Shown: positions 1-7,419 of the stretch, piece by piece | Numbering within the stretch: position 1 is the stretch's first letter | Layout: every line of letters begins with the position of its first letter | Source: Spirochaetales bacterium | GTDB lineage: Bacteria; Spirochaetota; Spirochaetia; Treponematales; Treponemataceae | Length of the DNA stretch: 34,952 nt | Reading direction: 5' to 3' | NCBI GenBank assembly: GCA_016929605.1 | Contig: JAFGIM010000034.1 | Coordinates: 1-34,952, forward strand | Notes under the pieces: generated by a model | Told to the model about the DNA's origin: nothing | The model's database searches: none | What the model saw: the letters and a program-made list of their open reading frames with translations, nothing else | Translations under genes and position numbers: made by a program

Positions 1-110
1 GGGAAATTGAGGGCGAGCGGGTCGGCGGGTTTTCCGGACCGGCGGGCGGCTGTCACGAGCGGACAAGGGCGATGGATCAACACCCCGGAGGGGTGTTTAA
101 CTCCCCGCGA
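1..110. other. GC-rich left edge with a strong hairpin
   Basis: This stretch is visibly richer in G and C than the rest of the window. Forward frames 1 and 3 are open through much of it, but neither gives a recognisable protein. It contains an 8-bp inverted repeat, AACACCCC / GGGGTGTT with a 3-base loop, at 79-97. No T-run follows the hairpin. It may be the tail of an upstream gene with its end structure, or the edge of a transferred segment. I cannot choose between these from the sequence. Confidence 0.4.
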
Positions 111-142
111 TAGTTGTGCTTCTCTTTTACCGTACATTACGC

Positions 143-171
143 TTGTTTATCACCAGAAAGTACAGTATATT
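143..171 (+). promoter_or_regulatory. Promoter of the abiE pair
   Basis: TTGTTT (143-148), 17 bases, then TATATT (166-171) form a sigma-70-like promoter. The predicted start near 178 leaves a leader of about 12 bases carrying GGAGG (182-186) before the ATG at 191. AbiEi antitoxins commonly repress their own promoter, so an operator here is plausible, but I did not find a clear inverted repeat. Confidence 0.5.
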
Positions 172-190
172 GATACTTACTGGAGGTAAA

Positions 191-781
191 ATGATACAAA
201 CCCACCAGATGGTTATGGATACGCTCTCTACCTATAGCTCTCCCAAGGCGAAATTGACACGCATGGTTTCAAACGGGGAGATGATCCGGATACGGCGCGG
301 GTTGTACATTGATGATCTGTCAATCCCGCGCATGGCCCTGGCACCCGTGATCTATGGCCCCTCGTATATATCCTTTAATACCGCTCTTTCCTGGCACGGT
401 CTGATACCAGAGCGCGTGGAAATTATCGAATCAGCAAGCTTTGGAAAAAATCGTGACAAGACATTTCACACACCTCTTGGTGAGTATCACTACCGATACC
501 TCCCCGCTTCTGCCTATCCACATGGACTGCGTCTACAAGAAGATAGCGGATACCAGTTCCTTATCGCCAGTCGTGAAAAGGCCTTGTGCGACGCCATGTA
601 CAAGGCAGGAGTTCTTGCTCACGAGAAAGATATCGAAGCTCTGCTGATAGAAAACTGGAGAATCGAAATGGAAGACATTGAGTCTCTGGACAAAAACCTT
701 GTCCGCTTCCTGGCACCCCTTTACAGGAAAAAAGCGTTAACCGTATTTGCTTCCTGGCTTGAAAAGGAGTCTCATCCATGA
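191..781 (+). CDS. abiEi: AbiEi-family antitoxin / transcriptional regulator (type IV TA)
   Basis: Predicted antitoxin of a type IV toxin-antitoxin and phage-exclusion module, 196 residues. The N-terminal third fits a winged-helix domain (KLTRMVSNGEMIRIRRGLY), the usual AbiEi start. The middle (PSYISFNTALSWHGLIPE) and the segment SREKALCDAMY are typical of the AbiEi C-terminal region. The ORF track starts at 116, but ATG 191 is better: GGAGG sits 4 bases upstream and a promoter ends at 171. The stop overlaps the start of the next gene by ATGA, the normal arrangement for the pair. AbiEi proteins bind DNA to autorepress and neutralise AbiEii without forming a stable complex. The family call is firm; activity of this copy is inferred. 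Confidence 0.85.
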   Translation: MIQTHQMVMDTLSTYSSPKAKLTRMVSNGEMIRIRRGLYIDDLSIPRMALAPVIYGPSYISFNTALSWHGLIPERVEIIESASFGKNRDKTFHTPLGEYHYRYLPASAYPHGLRLQEDSGYQFLIASREKALCDAMYKAGVLAHEKDIEALLIENWRIEMEDIESLDKNLVRFLAPLYRKKALTVFASWLEKESHP

Positions 782-1659
782 CAGACCTCTCCCCCGTAAA
801 AAAGATGCTTGATGAATACCAGTGCAAGACCAACGAGGATCGAAGCGCTGCCCTCCGTGAAATCGTACAGGAACTAGCCCTTGTTGGCTTATCGCGGACA
901 GACTTTTTCTCGTGCGCGGCCTTTTACGGAGGAACGGCCCTCCGGATTTTTCACGGTCTTGAGCGGTACTCGGAAGATCTTGATTTTAGTCTTCTTACCC
1001 CCCATGCGTCCTTTAGCCTGAATGATTACCTGCCGGCGATTCGTGATGAGCTTGCTTCCTGGGGATTTGAAATGACGGTGGAACAAAAAAATAAAACAGT
1101 AGAGGGTGCTGTTCAGTCAGCCTTTATAAAGGGAGGAACTCTGGTGCATCTGGTAAAGATTGCTGCTGTAGACCCACCCGTGTCAGGTGTTCCTCCCAAC
1201 AGCCTGTTACGGGTAAAACTGGAAATTGATACCGACCCGCCTGACGGTGCACGTTTTGAAACAAAATACCGTTTACGTCCCATCCCCTTCGCCGTTCGAC
1301 TCTATGATCCTTCCTCACTTTTTGCGGGAAAAGTTCACGAAGTTCTGTGCCGGAAATGGAAGGACCGGGTTAAAGGTCGCGACTTTTTTGATTTTCTGTG
1401 GTACTTATCTAATAACATTCCCCTAAACTTGGCACACCTTGAACAGCGCATGCGGCAGTCGGGACATTGGGAGGATGTTCCCTTGCTGGAAAAGAACCTG
1501 AGACAATTATTGCAAGAGCGTTTCGCGACAGTGAATTATGCTAAAGCCAAGGCCGATGCCATTCCCTTTGTACGCGATTCCCGCATGGTTGATCTTTGGT
1601 CCGCTGATTTTTTTATCGCCGTTACCAAAGATCGCTTAAAAATAGCAAATCAAGTTTAA
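778..1659 (+). CDS. abiEii: AbiEii-family nucleotidyltransferase toxin (type IV TA)
   Basis: Predicted toxin partner of AbiEi, 293 residues, the usual family length. The nucleotidyltransferase signature is clear: FYGGTALRIFHG followed by YSEDLDFSLL, which gives the GG...DxD active-site layout of the AbiEii/DUF1814 family. The later RLYDPSSLFAGKVHEVLCRKWKDRVKGRDFFDFLWYL-type region, which I quote only in part here as KGRDFFDF, is also a family hallmark. Relatives transfer nucleotides to tRNA and so arrest growth. Translation is coupled to the antitoxin through ATGA. The protein looks full length with all visible catalytic residues, so the module may be active. The next gene follows after only 14 bases and could be read through. 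Confidence 0.87.
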   Translation: MTDLSPVKKMLDEYQCKTNEDRSAALREIVQELALVGLSRTDFFSCAAFYGGTALRIFHGLERYSEDLDFSLLTPHASFSLNDYLPAIRDELASWGFEMTVEQKNKTVEGAVQSAFIKGGTLVHLVKIAAVDPPVSGVPPNSLLRVKLEIDTDPPDGARFETKYRLRPIPFAVRLYDPSSLFAGKVHEVLCRKWKDRVKGRDFFDFLWYLSNNIPLNLAHLEQRMRQSGHWEDVPLLEKNLRQLLQERFATVNYAKAKADAIPFVRDSRMVDLWSADFFIAVTKDRLKIANQV

Positions 1660-1673
1660 TAAAAGGAAAAACC

Positions 1674-2852
1674 ATGCAGTTTAAAAAAATCTTTACATCT
1701 TTCTTTCTGGCGGTAGTAACCCTGGTAGTTTCTTCTGTAGAAGCCGAAGAAGGGATACATGCGGAATATGTTAGAACCCACAGTGGAGACGGGAAATATC
1801 TATCAGTCTCTCCGGATGGGTCCAAGTTCGCAGTTGTTTTGGGGAAAGTAATTACGATTATCGATTCTGCTACAGGCGAAGTCCTTGCCGACAGCTCCGA
1901 AGCCAACACCGCCTTTGATCCGCGTTCCTTTTGTTGGTCCCCGGATTCTTCCCTGGCCGCCTTTACCGAGGATTATTACCGACTTATGCGGGACAGTGAT
2001 GTGTGGATTCTTACTATAAAAGACAATGCTCTTATCCGTGTATTTGCTGACGATATTCAAAAACCATTTAGAGCGGAAGAAGGGAATTCGGCAACAAATC
2101 CCGTTTGGAGCCCAGACGGGAAGAAGTTATTTGTTTCGTGCGTCGACTATGCCTCGCGCTCTTCGGTAATCAGAAGCATCACCAATCTGGATGAGTCAAC
2201 GGCGGAGGTAGTTTTCTCCGAAACCCCTGAAAACGGTCCCGGCATTTGGAGCAGTATGTTTCCTGTGGGAGATTCTCTTTATTTTTGCCGCCACACTCCA
2301 AAAAAAAATGACGAAGGAGACGGAATCTTCCGCGTTCATCTTTCAAACGGCCACATCGAGACGGTTCTTTCTCCCGATGAAACAAGGGGAGAGCCGCTTC
2401 TTTTGGCTGTGAGCGCTGACGGTACCTACGCACTCGCGATTCACTTTTTATACGCCATGTCTTTTACGTCAACTTTTTTTAATGAGGGAACCGGGGTATA
2501 TAAATCGGGCGTATTTCTGATCGACTTGTCTGATTATTCAAAGAGGCCTTTGGAAATCTGGAAAAGTGGAGACGAGGTATCGCGTATTATAACCGCTTCT
2601 TTTTCCCCCGATGGAAGCCAGGTGGTGTACCTGTTCCAAGAAGGAAAGGACGGTCACATACTCATGATTCAGGACACCAAGGGCGGAGCCCCCCGCGTCC
2701 TCTTTTCCAATGACGAGGACAATACTCTATTGTTCGGCGATTCTGCCGTTTCGTACAAACCGCAGCTCTTTTGGACACGCGGCAACAGGCTTTTTGCACT
2801 GGGAAACAAAGGGGACGCACTCCACGAGTTCACGCTGGTTACAGGTGAGTAA
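1674..2852 (+). CDS. Secreted beta-propeller (PD40/TolB-like) protein
   Basis: 392 residues with an N-terminal signal peptide (MQFKKIFTSFFLAVVTLVV, cleavage near VEA-EEG). Repeated motifs such as VSPDGSKFAVV, WSPDSSLAAF, WSPDGKKLFVS and FSPDGSQVVYL mark PD40-type blades spread over the length, so a periplasmic six- or seven-bladed propeller is likely. No Pal-binding or enzyme motif is visible, so TolB itself is unlikely. The start has AAAGGA upstream. It lies 14 bases after the AbiEii stop with no terminator between, and a strong terminator follows its own stop. Whether it belongs to the toxin-antitoxin unit or merely sits behind it is open. The function is unknown; propellers often bind proteins or sugars. 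Confidence 0.75.
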   Translation: MQFKKIFTSFFLAVVTLVVSSVEAEEGIHAEYVRTHSGDGKYLSVSPDGSKFAVVLGKVITIIDSATGEVLADSSEANTAFDPRSFCWSPDSSLAAFTEDYYRLMRDSDVWILTIKDNALIRVFADDIQKPFRAEEGNSATNPVWSPDGKKLFVSCVDYASRSSVIRSITNLDESTAEVVFSETPENGPGIWSSMFPVGDSLYFCRHTPKKNDEGDGIFRVHLSNGHIETVLSPDETRGEPLLLAVSADGTYALAIHFLYAMSFTSTFFNEGTGVYKSGVFLIDLSDYSKRPLEIWKSGDEVSRIITASFSPDGSQVVYLFQEGKDGHILMIQDTKGGAPRVLFSNDEDNTLLFGDSAVSYKPQLFWTRGNRLFALGNKGDALHEFTLVTGE

Positions 2853-2895
2853 AAAAAAACGCGGACTTTGAAAGTCCGCGTGCTATCTTTTTTTA
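2851..2895. terminator. Bidirectional rho-independent terminator
   Basis: A perfect 9-bp stem CGCGGACTT / AAGTCCGCG with a 3-base loop (2860-2880) is flanked by TGCTATCTTTTTTT on the right and by a run of nine A on the left, which reads as T on the minus strand. It therefore fits termination of the propeller gene from the left and of the small minus-strand genes from the right. Confidence 0.9.
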
Positions 2896-2928
2896 AGGCC
2901 GCTTTACACTAAACGAACTATACGCATG

Positions 2929-3049
2929 TCACTTAATTTCAAACGTTATTTCTTTATTTGCAAGTTCACTCGGCTTAAGATACTTATAGGTGACGCTCTT
3001 TGCAGTGCACGCAACGGGCACCATGATGATTTGAGCATTTTCTTCTCAT
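2929..3049 (-). pseudogene. Possible small protein gene with a single-base frameshift
   Basis: On the minus strand a strong site, AAAGGGGAG, lies 6 bases before ATG at 3049. Read as given, the frame ends after 21 residues. Removing one A from the AAAA run at 3038-3041 gives a 39-residue product, MRRNAQIIMVPVACTAKSVT and onward to EITFEIK and a TGA at 2929-2931. The tail has protein-like composition, unlike the other frames. It lies 21 bases after the small lipoprotein gene and ahead of the two-way terminator. It may be a sequencing error, a real mutation or slippage at the A run; a shorter start inside the tail (ATG at 3024) is also possible. I do not recognise the protein. Confidence 0.4.
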
Positions 3050-3070
3050 ACTATTCTCCCCTTTATTATT

Positions 3071-3193
3071 TTAATCCTCGTAAAAGACGTACGGTTTACT
3101 CTGCTCTTCTTGGCGGGCGCGTGCTTCGCTCATATCGACGCAGCTGGCAAGAAACAACATGCAAAACAACAGACATAAAAGAATGTATTTCAT
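3071..3193 (-). CDS. Very small lipoprotein (40 residues), not in the ORF track
   Basis: ATG at 3193 is preceded by AGGGAGG at a good distance. The product begins MKYILLCLLFCMLFLASC, a textbook lipoprotein signal with lipobox LASC and lipidated Cys18. Only about 22 residues remain after processing (VDMSEARARQEEQSKPYVFY...). Such tiny lipoproteins resemble entericidin or lysis-type lipoproteins in size, but there is no sequence match I can claim. Its ATG is 58 bases from the divergent start of the beta-helix lipoprotein, and TATAGT hexamers on the minus strand in between (3211-3216 and 3243-3248) are possible -10 elements. The downstream two-way terminator supports real minus-strand transcription. 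A coding role is likely; function is unknown. Confidence 0.7.
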   Translation of the reverse strand: MKYILLCLLFCMLFLASCVDMSEARARQEEQSKPYVFYED

Positions 3194-3215
3194 ACGTGGC
3201 CTCCCTTATTACTAT

Positions 3216-3245
3216 ATCACAGATTTTATAATTATCGTGTATACT
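3216..3245 (+). promoter_or_regulatory. Promoter giving a leaderless mRNA for the beta-helix lipoprotein
   Basis: TATACT (3240-3245) lies exactly 6 bases before the ATG at 3252. ATCACA (3216-3221) with an 18-base spacer is a fair -35. No Shine-Dalgarno is present. Transcription would start at or next to the A of ATG. Confidence 0.55.
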
Positions 3246-3251
3246 ATAGCA

Positions 3252-4730
3252 ATGAAAATTAGCACCCAGTGGCTCGCGCTATGTTTTGTTTTGTCGGTTA
3301 TTTCCTGTGCAAGCTCCAGTCCGGACGAAGATCCGCCAATGGGATTTACCTCATATATAGGACTCAATCATAGCACCGCCCATTATCGCTCATCACCAGA
3401 TGCACCAGCCTATTACATAGACTCACAAAAAGGCAATGACGCCCACGACGGACGTAGCGCCGATCGCCCCTGGCAATCGCTTTCCCGACTCCATTCAGTT
3501 ATTCTTGTCCCCGGAGATGTAGTTCGCTTGTGTCGGGGCTCGGTATGGACAGGAGAAAGCCTCTTCTTTGATAACGGTTCAGCAGGGTCACCACTCAAGC
3601 CGGTTATAATAGAAGCCTATGGGAAGGGAGACCTTCCGCACATCACCAAACCCGCTGCGCTTTGGGACAAAAACAAAACATGGCCCGCCATCAGCTTTGG
3701 CCAAAACACATCAAGCACTGCACCAGGTGCATGGATCAGGATTCTTGACCTTCATGTGTCACACATTCCCGGCGTAGCTATCGCCTTGAACGGTAAATCG
3801 CATGATATTCTAATCGCTGGATGCGAGATATCCCAGTCGGCAATGGGCGTTTCCATCGCGGGAGAAAACCAGAAGGTTATAGGCTGTTATATCCACGACG
3901 GGGTTATGGGAGTGGATAGTGGAGACCCTTCAAAAGATTGGGGTGCCAACGGCGTTGGCGTTCGCGGAAAAAACATCGAGATCGCATGGAACTATTTTTA
4001 TCGATGTATTGCGCCGTCAAAATCGTTTGGCACTGATGGAGGGGCAATCGAGTTCTTTGGGTACGATTCGGATGCCGGCTCCGGATGGGAGTACCTGAGC
4101 GATAACATCATGATTCATCACAATGGATCTGATGGAAGCGATTGTTTTATCGAGGCGAATAGCAAGGTCACCAGGATGCTTCTTTCGTATAACGTGTCCG
4201 TAAACAGCCCAAATGGGGCCCTGCTGTTTCATCTTAATACCATCCGCACCGACACCTATTATCAGGTAACCCTTGCCCATAATGTGCTGGACGCACGAAA
4301 TTCACAAAAGGATGGATGGGGCCTGATCGGCCTTTTAGTGGACTGGAACAACCTTACTTCTCCTAACCTTGCTTTATCCAGCCTTACCGCACGTAACAAC
4401 ATCTTTATTACCAATTACGCCATCATGAGCTGGATAAACCCGATAGGGAATCGACTGGTTCACGACCACAACGTAATTCATCTGGTTAACGACGGACGGC
4501 TTTCGGTCAACAAGGACATATGGCCGGCAAACGGAGAAACCTTAGGCGACCCGCTCTTTACTGATCCTGCATCAGGCGATTATTCTCTTACCGGCAAGAG
4601 CCCTGCAATACGGGCTGGGTTACCAATCGACGGCGATACAAGCTGGAAGGCCGAGGCGCTCGCCGTAGATTTAGCCGGGAAAAGATATCAATTGAGCGAC
4701 ACGGCCGATTGCGGAGCCTTTTCGTATTAG
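3252..4730 (+). CDS. Right-handed beta-helix lipoprotein (DUF1565/pectate-lyase-like)
   Basis: 492 residues counted from ATG 3252. This start gives a clean lipoprotein signal, MKISTQWLALCFVLSVISC, whereas the longer ORF would bury it; a TATACT box 6 bases upstream supports it. After the lipobox, YYIDSQKGNDAHDGRSADRPWQ is the typical opening of DUF1565/parallel beta-helix proteins. The body is a series of short strands with N/G turns (NIMIHHNGSDG, TARNNIFITN) and it ends with PAIRAGLP and DCGAFSY, as in surface polysaccharide lyase or epimerase relatives. No catalytic set is identifiable with confidence. It probably acts on glycans at the cell surface. It converges on the operon to the right with only 3 bases between stops. 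Confidence 0.8.
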   Translation: MKISTQWLALCFVLSVISCASSSPDEDPPMGFTSYIGLNHSTAHYRSSPDAPAYYIDSQKGNDAHDGRSADRPWQSLSRLHSVILVPGDVVRLCRGSVWTGESLFFDNGSAGSPLKPVIIEAYGKGDLPHITKPAALWDKNKTWPAISFGQNTSSTAPGAWIRILDLHVSHIPGVAIALNGKSHDILIAGCEISQSAMGVSIAGENQKVIGCYIHDGVMGVDSGDPSKDWGANGVGVRGKNIEIAWNYFYRCIAPSKSFGTDGGAIEFFGYDSDAGSGWEYLSDNIMIHHNGSDGSDCFIEANSKVTRMLLSYNVSVNSPNGALLFHLNTIRTDTYYQVTLAHNVLDARNSQKDGWGLIGLLVDWNNLTSPNLALSSLTARNNIFITNYAIMSWINPIGNRLVHDHNVIHLVNDGRLSVNKDIWPANGETLGDPLFTDPASGDYSLTGKSPAIRAGLPIDGDTSWKAEALAVDLAGKRYQLSDTADCGAFSY

Positions 4731-4733
4731 GAC

Positions 4734-5477
4734 TTAGTCCGCAAAAACCGTTAGTCGCTCGGCAGACTGCTCTCCCTCCCGGGCATTAAGAGCAAGACGT
4801 TCATTTATAGAAACCGAATGTTTCCAAAAACTGACGGCCGTCTCAAGATTTCCGCGGGTTTTTTCTATCTCTCCTAAATAGAAATAGGCGTTACACATAT
4901 AGCCTTCTATTTCCGGATGAGCGGTATAGTATGAACTGATAAACTCGAAATCTTGTTCTGCTACCGGACGTTTTTTAAAGGATCCCGGTAGGTTGATATA
5001 AAAGTTCCCACGCATGTAACGAACGAACCATTGGAGATCATGACCGTCAGAAATTTCAACTGCGGTATCAAATGTTCTTATGGCCTTTTTAACCATGGAA
5101 AGTTGTGTAAAAGGATTTCGTGAATCCCTGCTTACCAAAGAGCAACCAAGCCCGTAATACGTCATCGCCAAAACGTTGTTTTTTTCCATTTTTTCAAAAG
5201 CCTTACTATGCTCCACAATCTTTTCTGACGCACCTTCTTCGGGATTTTCCATCGGAGAGGAAAGCGCTGAATACAATATCGCTATTGCAAGATGTGCATA
5301 GTAATCACTCTTGTTCGTTTTTAATCTGTTCTGATACTCCGCAATCTTTTGATGCACTTCTAGTACCGATTTATTAAAATATTCATTAAGCGCAAAACAT
5401 TCTTCCATATCCGTTGCCTGCACAAAGCAGATTGAAACCAACAACCAGCACAGCATCAATAAAGTCTTTGTCTTCAT
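4734..5477 (-). CDS. Secreted TPR-like protein, last gene of the ABC/LolA-like operon
   Basis: 247 residues. The signal peptide MKTKTLLMLCWLLVSICFVQA predicts periplasmic export. The mature part is nearly all helical, with TPR-like units (YAHLAIAILYSALSS, AMTYYGLGCSLVS, CNAYFYLGEIEKTRGN and ETAVSFWKHSVSINERLAL). AAGGAG sits upstream of the ATG. It lies 26 bases after the barrel gene on the same strand, so co-transcription is likely. TPR proteins usually scaffold complexes, so a periplasmic assembly or adaptor role next to the transporter and barrel is a reasonable inference. I recognise no specific family. Confidence 0.7.
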   Translation of the reverse strand: MKTKTLLMLCWLLVSICFVQATDMEECFALNEYFNKSVLEVHQKIAEYQNRLKTNKSDYYAHLAIAILYSALSSPMENPEEGASEKIVEHSKAFEKMEKNNVLAMTYYGLGCSLVSRDSRNPFTQLSMVKKAIRTFDTAVEISDGHDLQWFVRYMRGNFYINLPGSFKKRPVAEQDFEFISSYYTAHPEIEGYMCNAYFYLGEIEKTRGNLETAVSFWKHSVSINERLALNAREGEQSAERLTVFAD

Positions 5478-5503
5478 AATAACTCCTTAAATTCCAGTCT
5501 TTC

Positions 5504-6655
5504 TTATAGCCATAGCTCCATGGAAAGCTCTGCTGTCCATGCCTGTCCATACAATGCAAATTCAGTCCATGTAGGCCCGACAGGGAAGGCCACATTCATT
5601 GATACAGTTACATTTTCCCACCCTGAATAAGCGATCTTTGGAACTACAAAGGCTCCAAGATCCTGTAGATTCATCAAGGTCGTTATCGACGCCTCCCAAT
5701 TATCAGTTGTGGGATTAGACAGCCTGAACATCAGATAATGCCGGCCATTTCTTCCCTGATTTCTCACCAGATCCCGATACGAAATCATTTTTTGATAGAC
5801 GTCGTATGCACTTTTGTATTCATCTATCTTGTCTTCCCACTCAGAGAAACTATATCCAGACTGGTTATAATAGTACTCTGCGATAATAGAGGCTTTGGAA
5901 AGATGAACGATAACCCCGATAACATCTTGCATCTTATCCTTTTCGCCCCATACACATTCAGTATGAAACTCTGTGTATTGTCCTATCGTACGCGAGTAGG
6001 TACCGCCAAGACGCCAACGATCATCAAATGATGCGGCAAATCCGAATGTACCCGCATCGCAGGAAATCTCGTAACGGGCAAAACATTGTCGACTTTGCGA
6101 AGAGCATAGATATCGCTCTATAGGGGAAGGCACATCTACTTCGGGAAGAAAAGATAATCCAATAAAACCAATAGAGGAAAAGTATTCCAGATTAAACATT
6201 ATCCTGCCTTCAGAAAATCTGAGTTCATACCCGCGATAATCATCAAGCACAAAATTAATGGGAGAAATAAAATACGAAGGAGAAGCATTTATCCGCTTCT
6301 TGCCAAGATCAAGAAAAAGGCTTCCTTTCCGCAATGAAGTAAAAAGTTCTGCAAGGCAATTATATCCGTCGGGATTATCGTCTGCACGGAAACTACCATA
6401 ATCCGCAAGAAAAAAAGAGGCACTCTCTCCGGACAGATCAAGAGCTAATGTATACCGGCAAGACCCATTATAGCCTTCTTCTGCATTTAAAACGTTATCC
6501 GGATTCAAGGGAGTGTCATAATGAAGAAAACGTTGTATTGATTCTGCGCTTGCAGAAACTTTAACAGGGTCCATAGTGTACTCGGCAAAAATGGTTGTGA
6601 TGAAGAGCAATGCATACAAAAAAATAATTATTACAAATCGTAATTGATGTATCAT
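5504..6655 (-). CDS. Predicted outer-membrane beta-barrel protein of the ABC/LolA-like operon
   Basis: 383 residues. A hydrophobic leader (LRFVIIIFLYALLFITTIFA) is followed by short alternating strands rich in Tyr, Phe and Ser (RYTLALDLSGESASFFLADYG, NLEYFSSIGFIGLSF, ASIIAEYYYNQSGYSF). The C-terminal strand ends in aromatic and hydrophobic residues (AELSMELWL), as expected for an outer-membrane barrel. It starts 10 bases after the LolA-like gene stops, so it is almost certainly in the same mRNA. LolA-like and ABC partners suggest it is the outer-membrane acceptor or exit for whatever that system moves. No named family is recognised; the barrel call rests on strand pattern only. Confidence 0.65.
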   Translation of the reverse strand: MIHQLRFVIIIFLYALLFITTIFAEYTMDPVKVSASAESIQRFLHYDTPLNPDNVLNAEEGYNGSCRYTLALDLSGESASFFLADYGSFRADDNPDGYNCLAELFTSLRKGSLFLDLGKKRINASPSYFISPINFVLDDYRGYELRFSEGRIMFNLEYFSSIGFIGLSFLPEVDVPSPIERYLCSSQSRQCFARYEISCDAGTFGFAASFDDRWRLGGTYSRTIGQYTEFHTECVWGEKDKMQDVIGVIVHLSKASIIAEYYYNQSGYSFSEWEDKIDEYKSAYDVYQKMISYRDLVRNQGRNGRHYLMFRLSNPTTDNWEASITTLMNLQDLGAFVVPKIAYSGWENVTVSMNVAFPVGPTWTEFALYGQAWTAELSMELWL

Positions 6656-6665
6656 ACAAATGCTC

Positions 6666-7400
6666 TTACATGCGTAAAAGGAATTCTTTATTGAAAAGGT
6701 TTTCGCTAATCTCTTCTTCTACCATTTCAAGAAATTCGATAACCGTATGACTGTTTTCTTGCACTCGATCGTACAAGCTTGCCTTGGTTACAATGTGATG
6801 ACCGCCCATGTGCTTTCTACCCGAGTAGAAAACGGTTTTTACCAGCTTACCGCTCAATGCATAACAATTAGCTTTAACCGGAAAGCATCCGTTCTTATCG
6901 ACCCATAAAACCATTCGATTATAGGTACACCCTTTCCGCTTGGCGTTTAATTCTAAAACCAGACATTGTACGGATTCATTTTCAATCTGAATTTTTTCCT
7001 CCCCGGTCAGGCGTGGAGTATAATCCGACGAATAACGTACATTCATCACGTCCCCATTGGAGGCTTGTCCCATCAAACGCTGAGATGCAGTAAGCCTGAC
7101 AGGTCGACGAGTTTTTGGAACAAAGACATACATTTCATCATTAACCATCAAAAGTTTTTTACCCCTCATATTTACAGGCTCTTCGTATTGCACCATAGTT
7201 TTATCTACACCTTTAGCGTTCCCGCTCATTTTTGCCCTGTCACACTCCATCCCATCTTTATAATCTGTTATGCTGAGCGTAAATCGAAATGAGCTTGCAA
7301 CGGCACGGCGATTATCGGCGCGCAACAGAATCTCGTCGGCATCAAGGGCATACATAGCTAGCGCAATAAAACAGCATGCCAAAGTTATACAGTACTTCAT
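6666..7400 (-). CDS. LolA-like periplasmic protein (outer-membrane lipoprotein-sorting family)
   Basis: 244 residues from ATG 7400, which has AAGGAG 8 bases upstream; the ORF track start is a GTG inside that site region. The signal peptide MKYCITLACCFIALAMYA is followed by DADEILLRADNRRA, the standard opening of the COG2834 outer-membrane lipoprotein-sorting family. Later segments fit the family's half-barrel fold (FTLSITDYKDG, EMYVFVPKTRRPVRLT, SQRLMGQASNGDVMNV, MVLWVDKNGCFPVKA). Members often sit beside RND or ABC exporters and are thought to carry lipids or lipid-linked cargo across the periplasm. Here it lies between two FtsX-type permeases and a barrel, which strongly suggests a trans-envelope path. 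It is not the housekeeping LolA, which is shorter and differs in sequence. Confidence 0.82.
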   Translation of the reverse strand: MKYCITLACCFIALAMYALDADEILLRADNRRAVASSFRFTLSITDYKDGMECDRAKMSGNAKGVDKTMVQYEEPVNMRGKKLLMVNDEMYVFVPKTRRPVRLTASQRLMGQASNGDVMNVRYSSDYTPRLTGEEKIQIENESVQCLVLELNAKRKGCTYNRMVLWVDKNGCFPVKANCYALSGKLVKTVFYSGRKHMGGHHIVTKASLYDRVQENSHTVIEFLEMVEEEISENLFNKEFLLRM

Positions 7401-7419
7401 ACAAATCACTCCTTTATCA

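Noticed and set aside
2926-3231. Plus-strand 101-residue ORF before the beta-helix gene
   Set aside because: No site before its ATG, basic and unlike any protein, and the opposite strand holds two small frames with strong sites and a lipobox.
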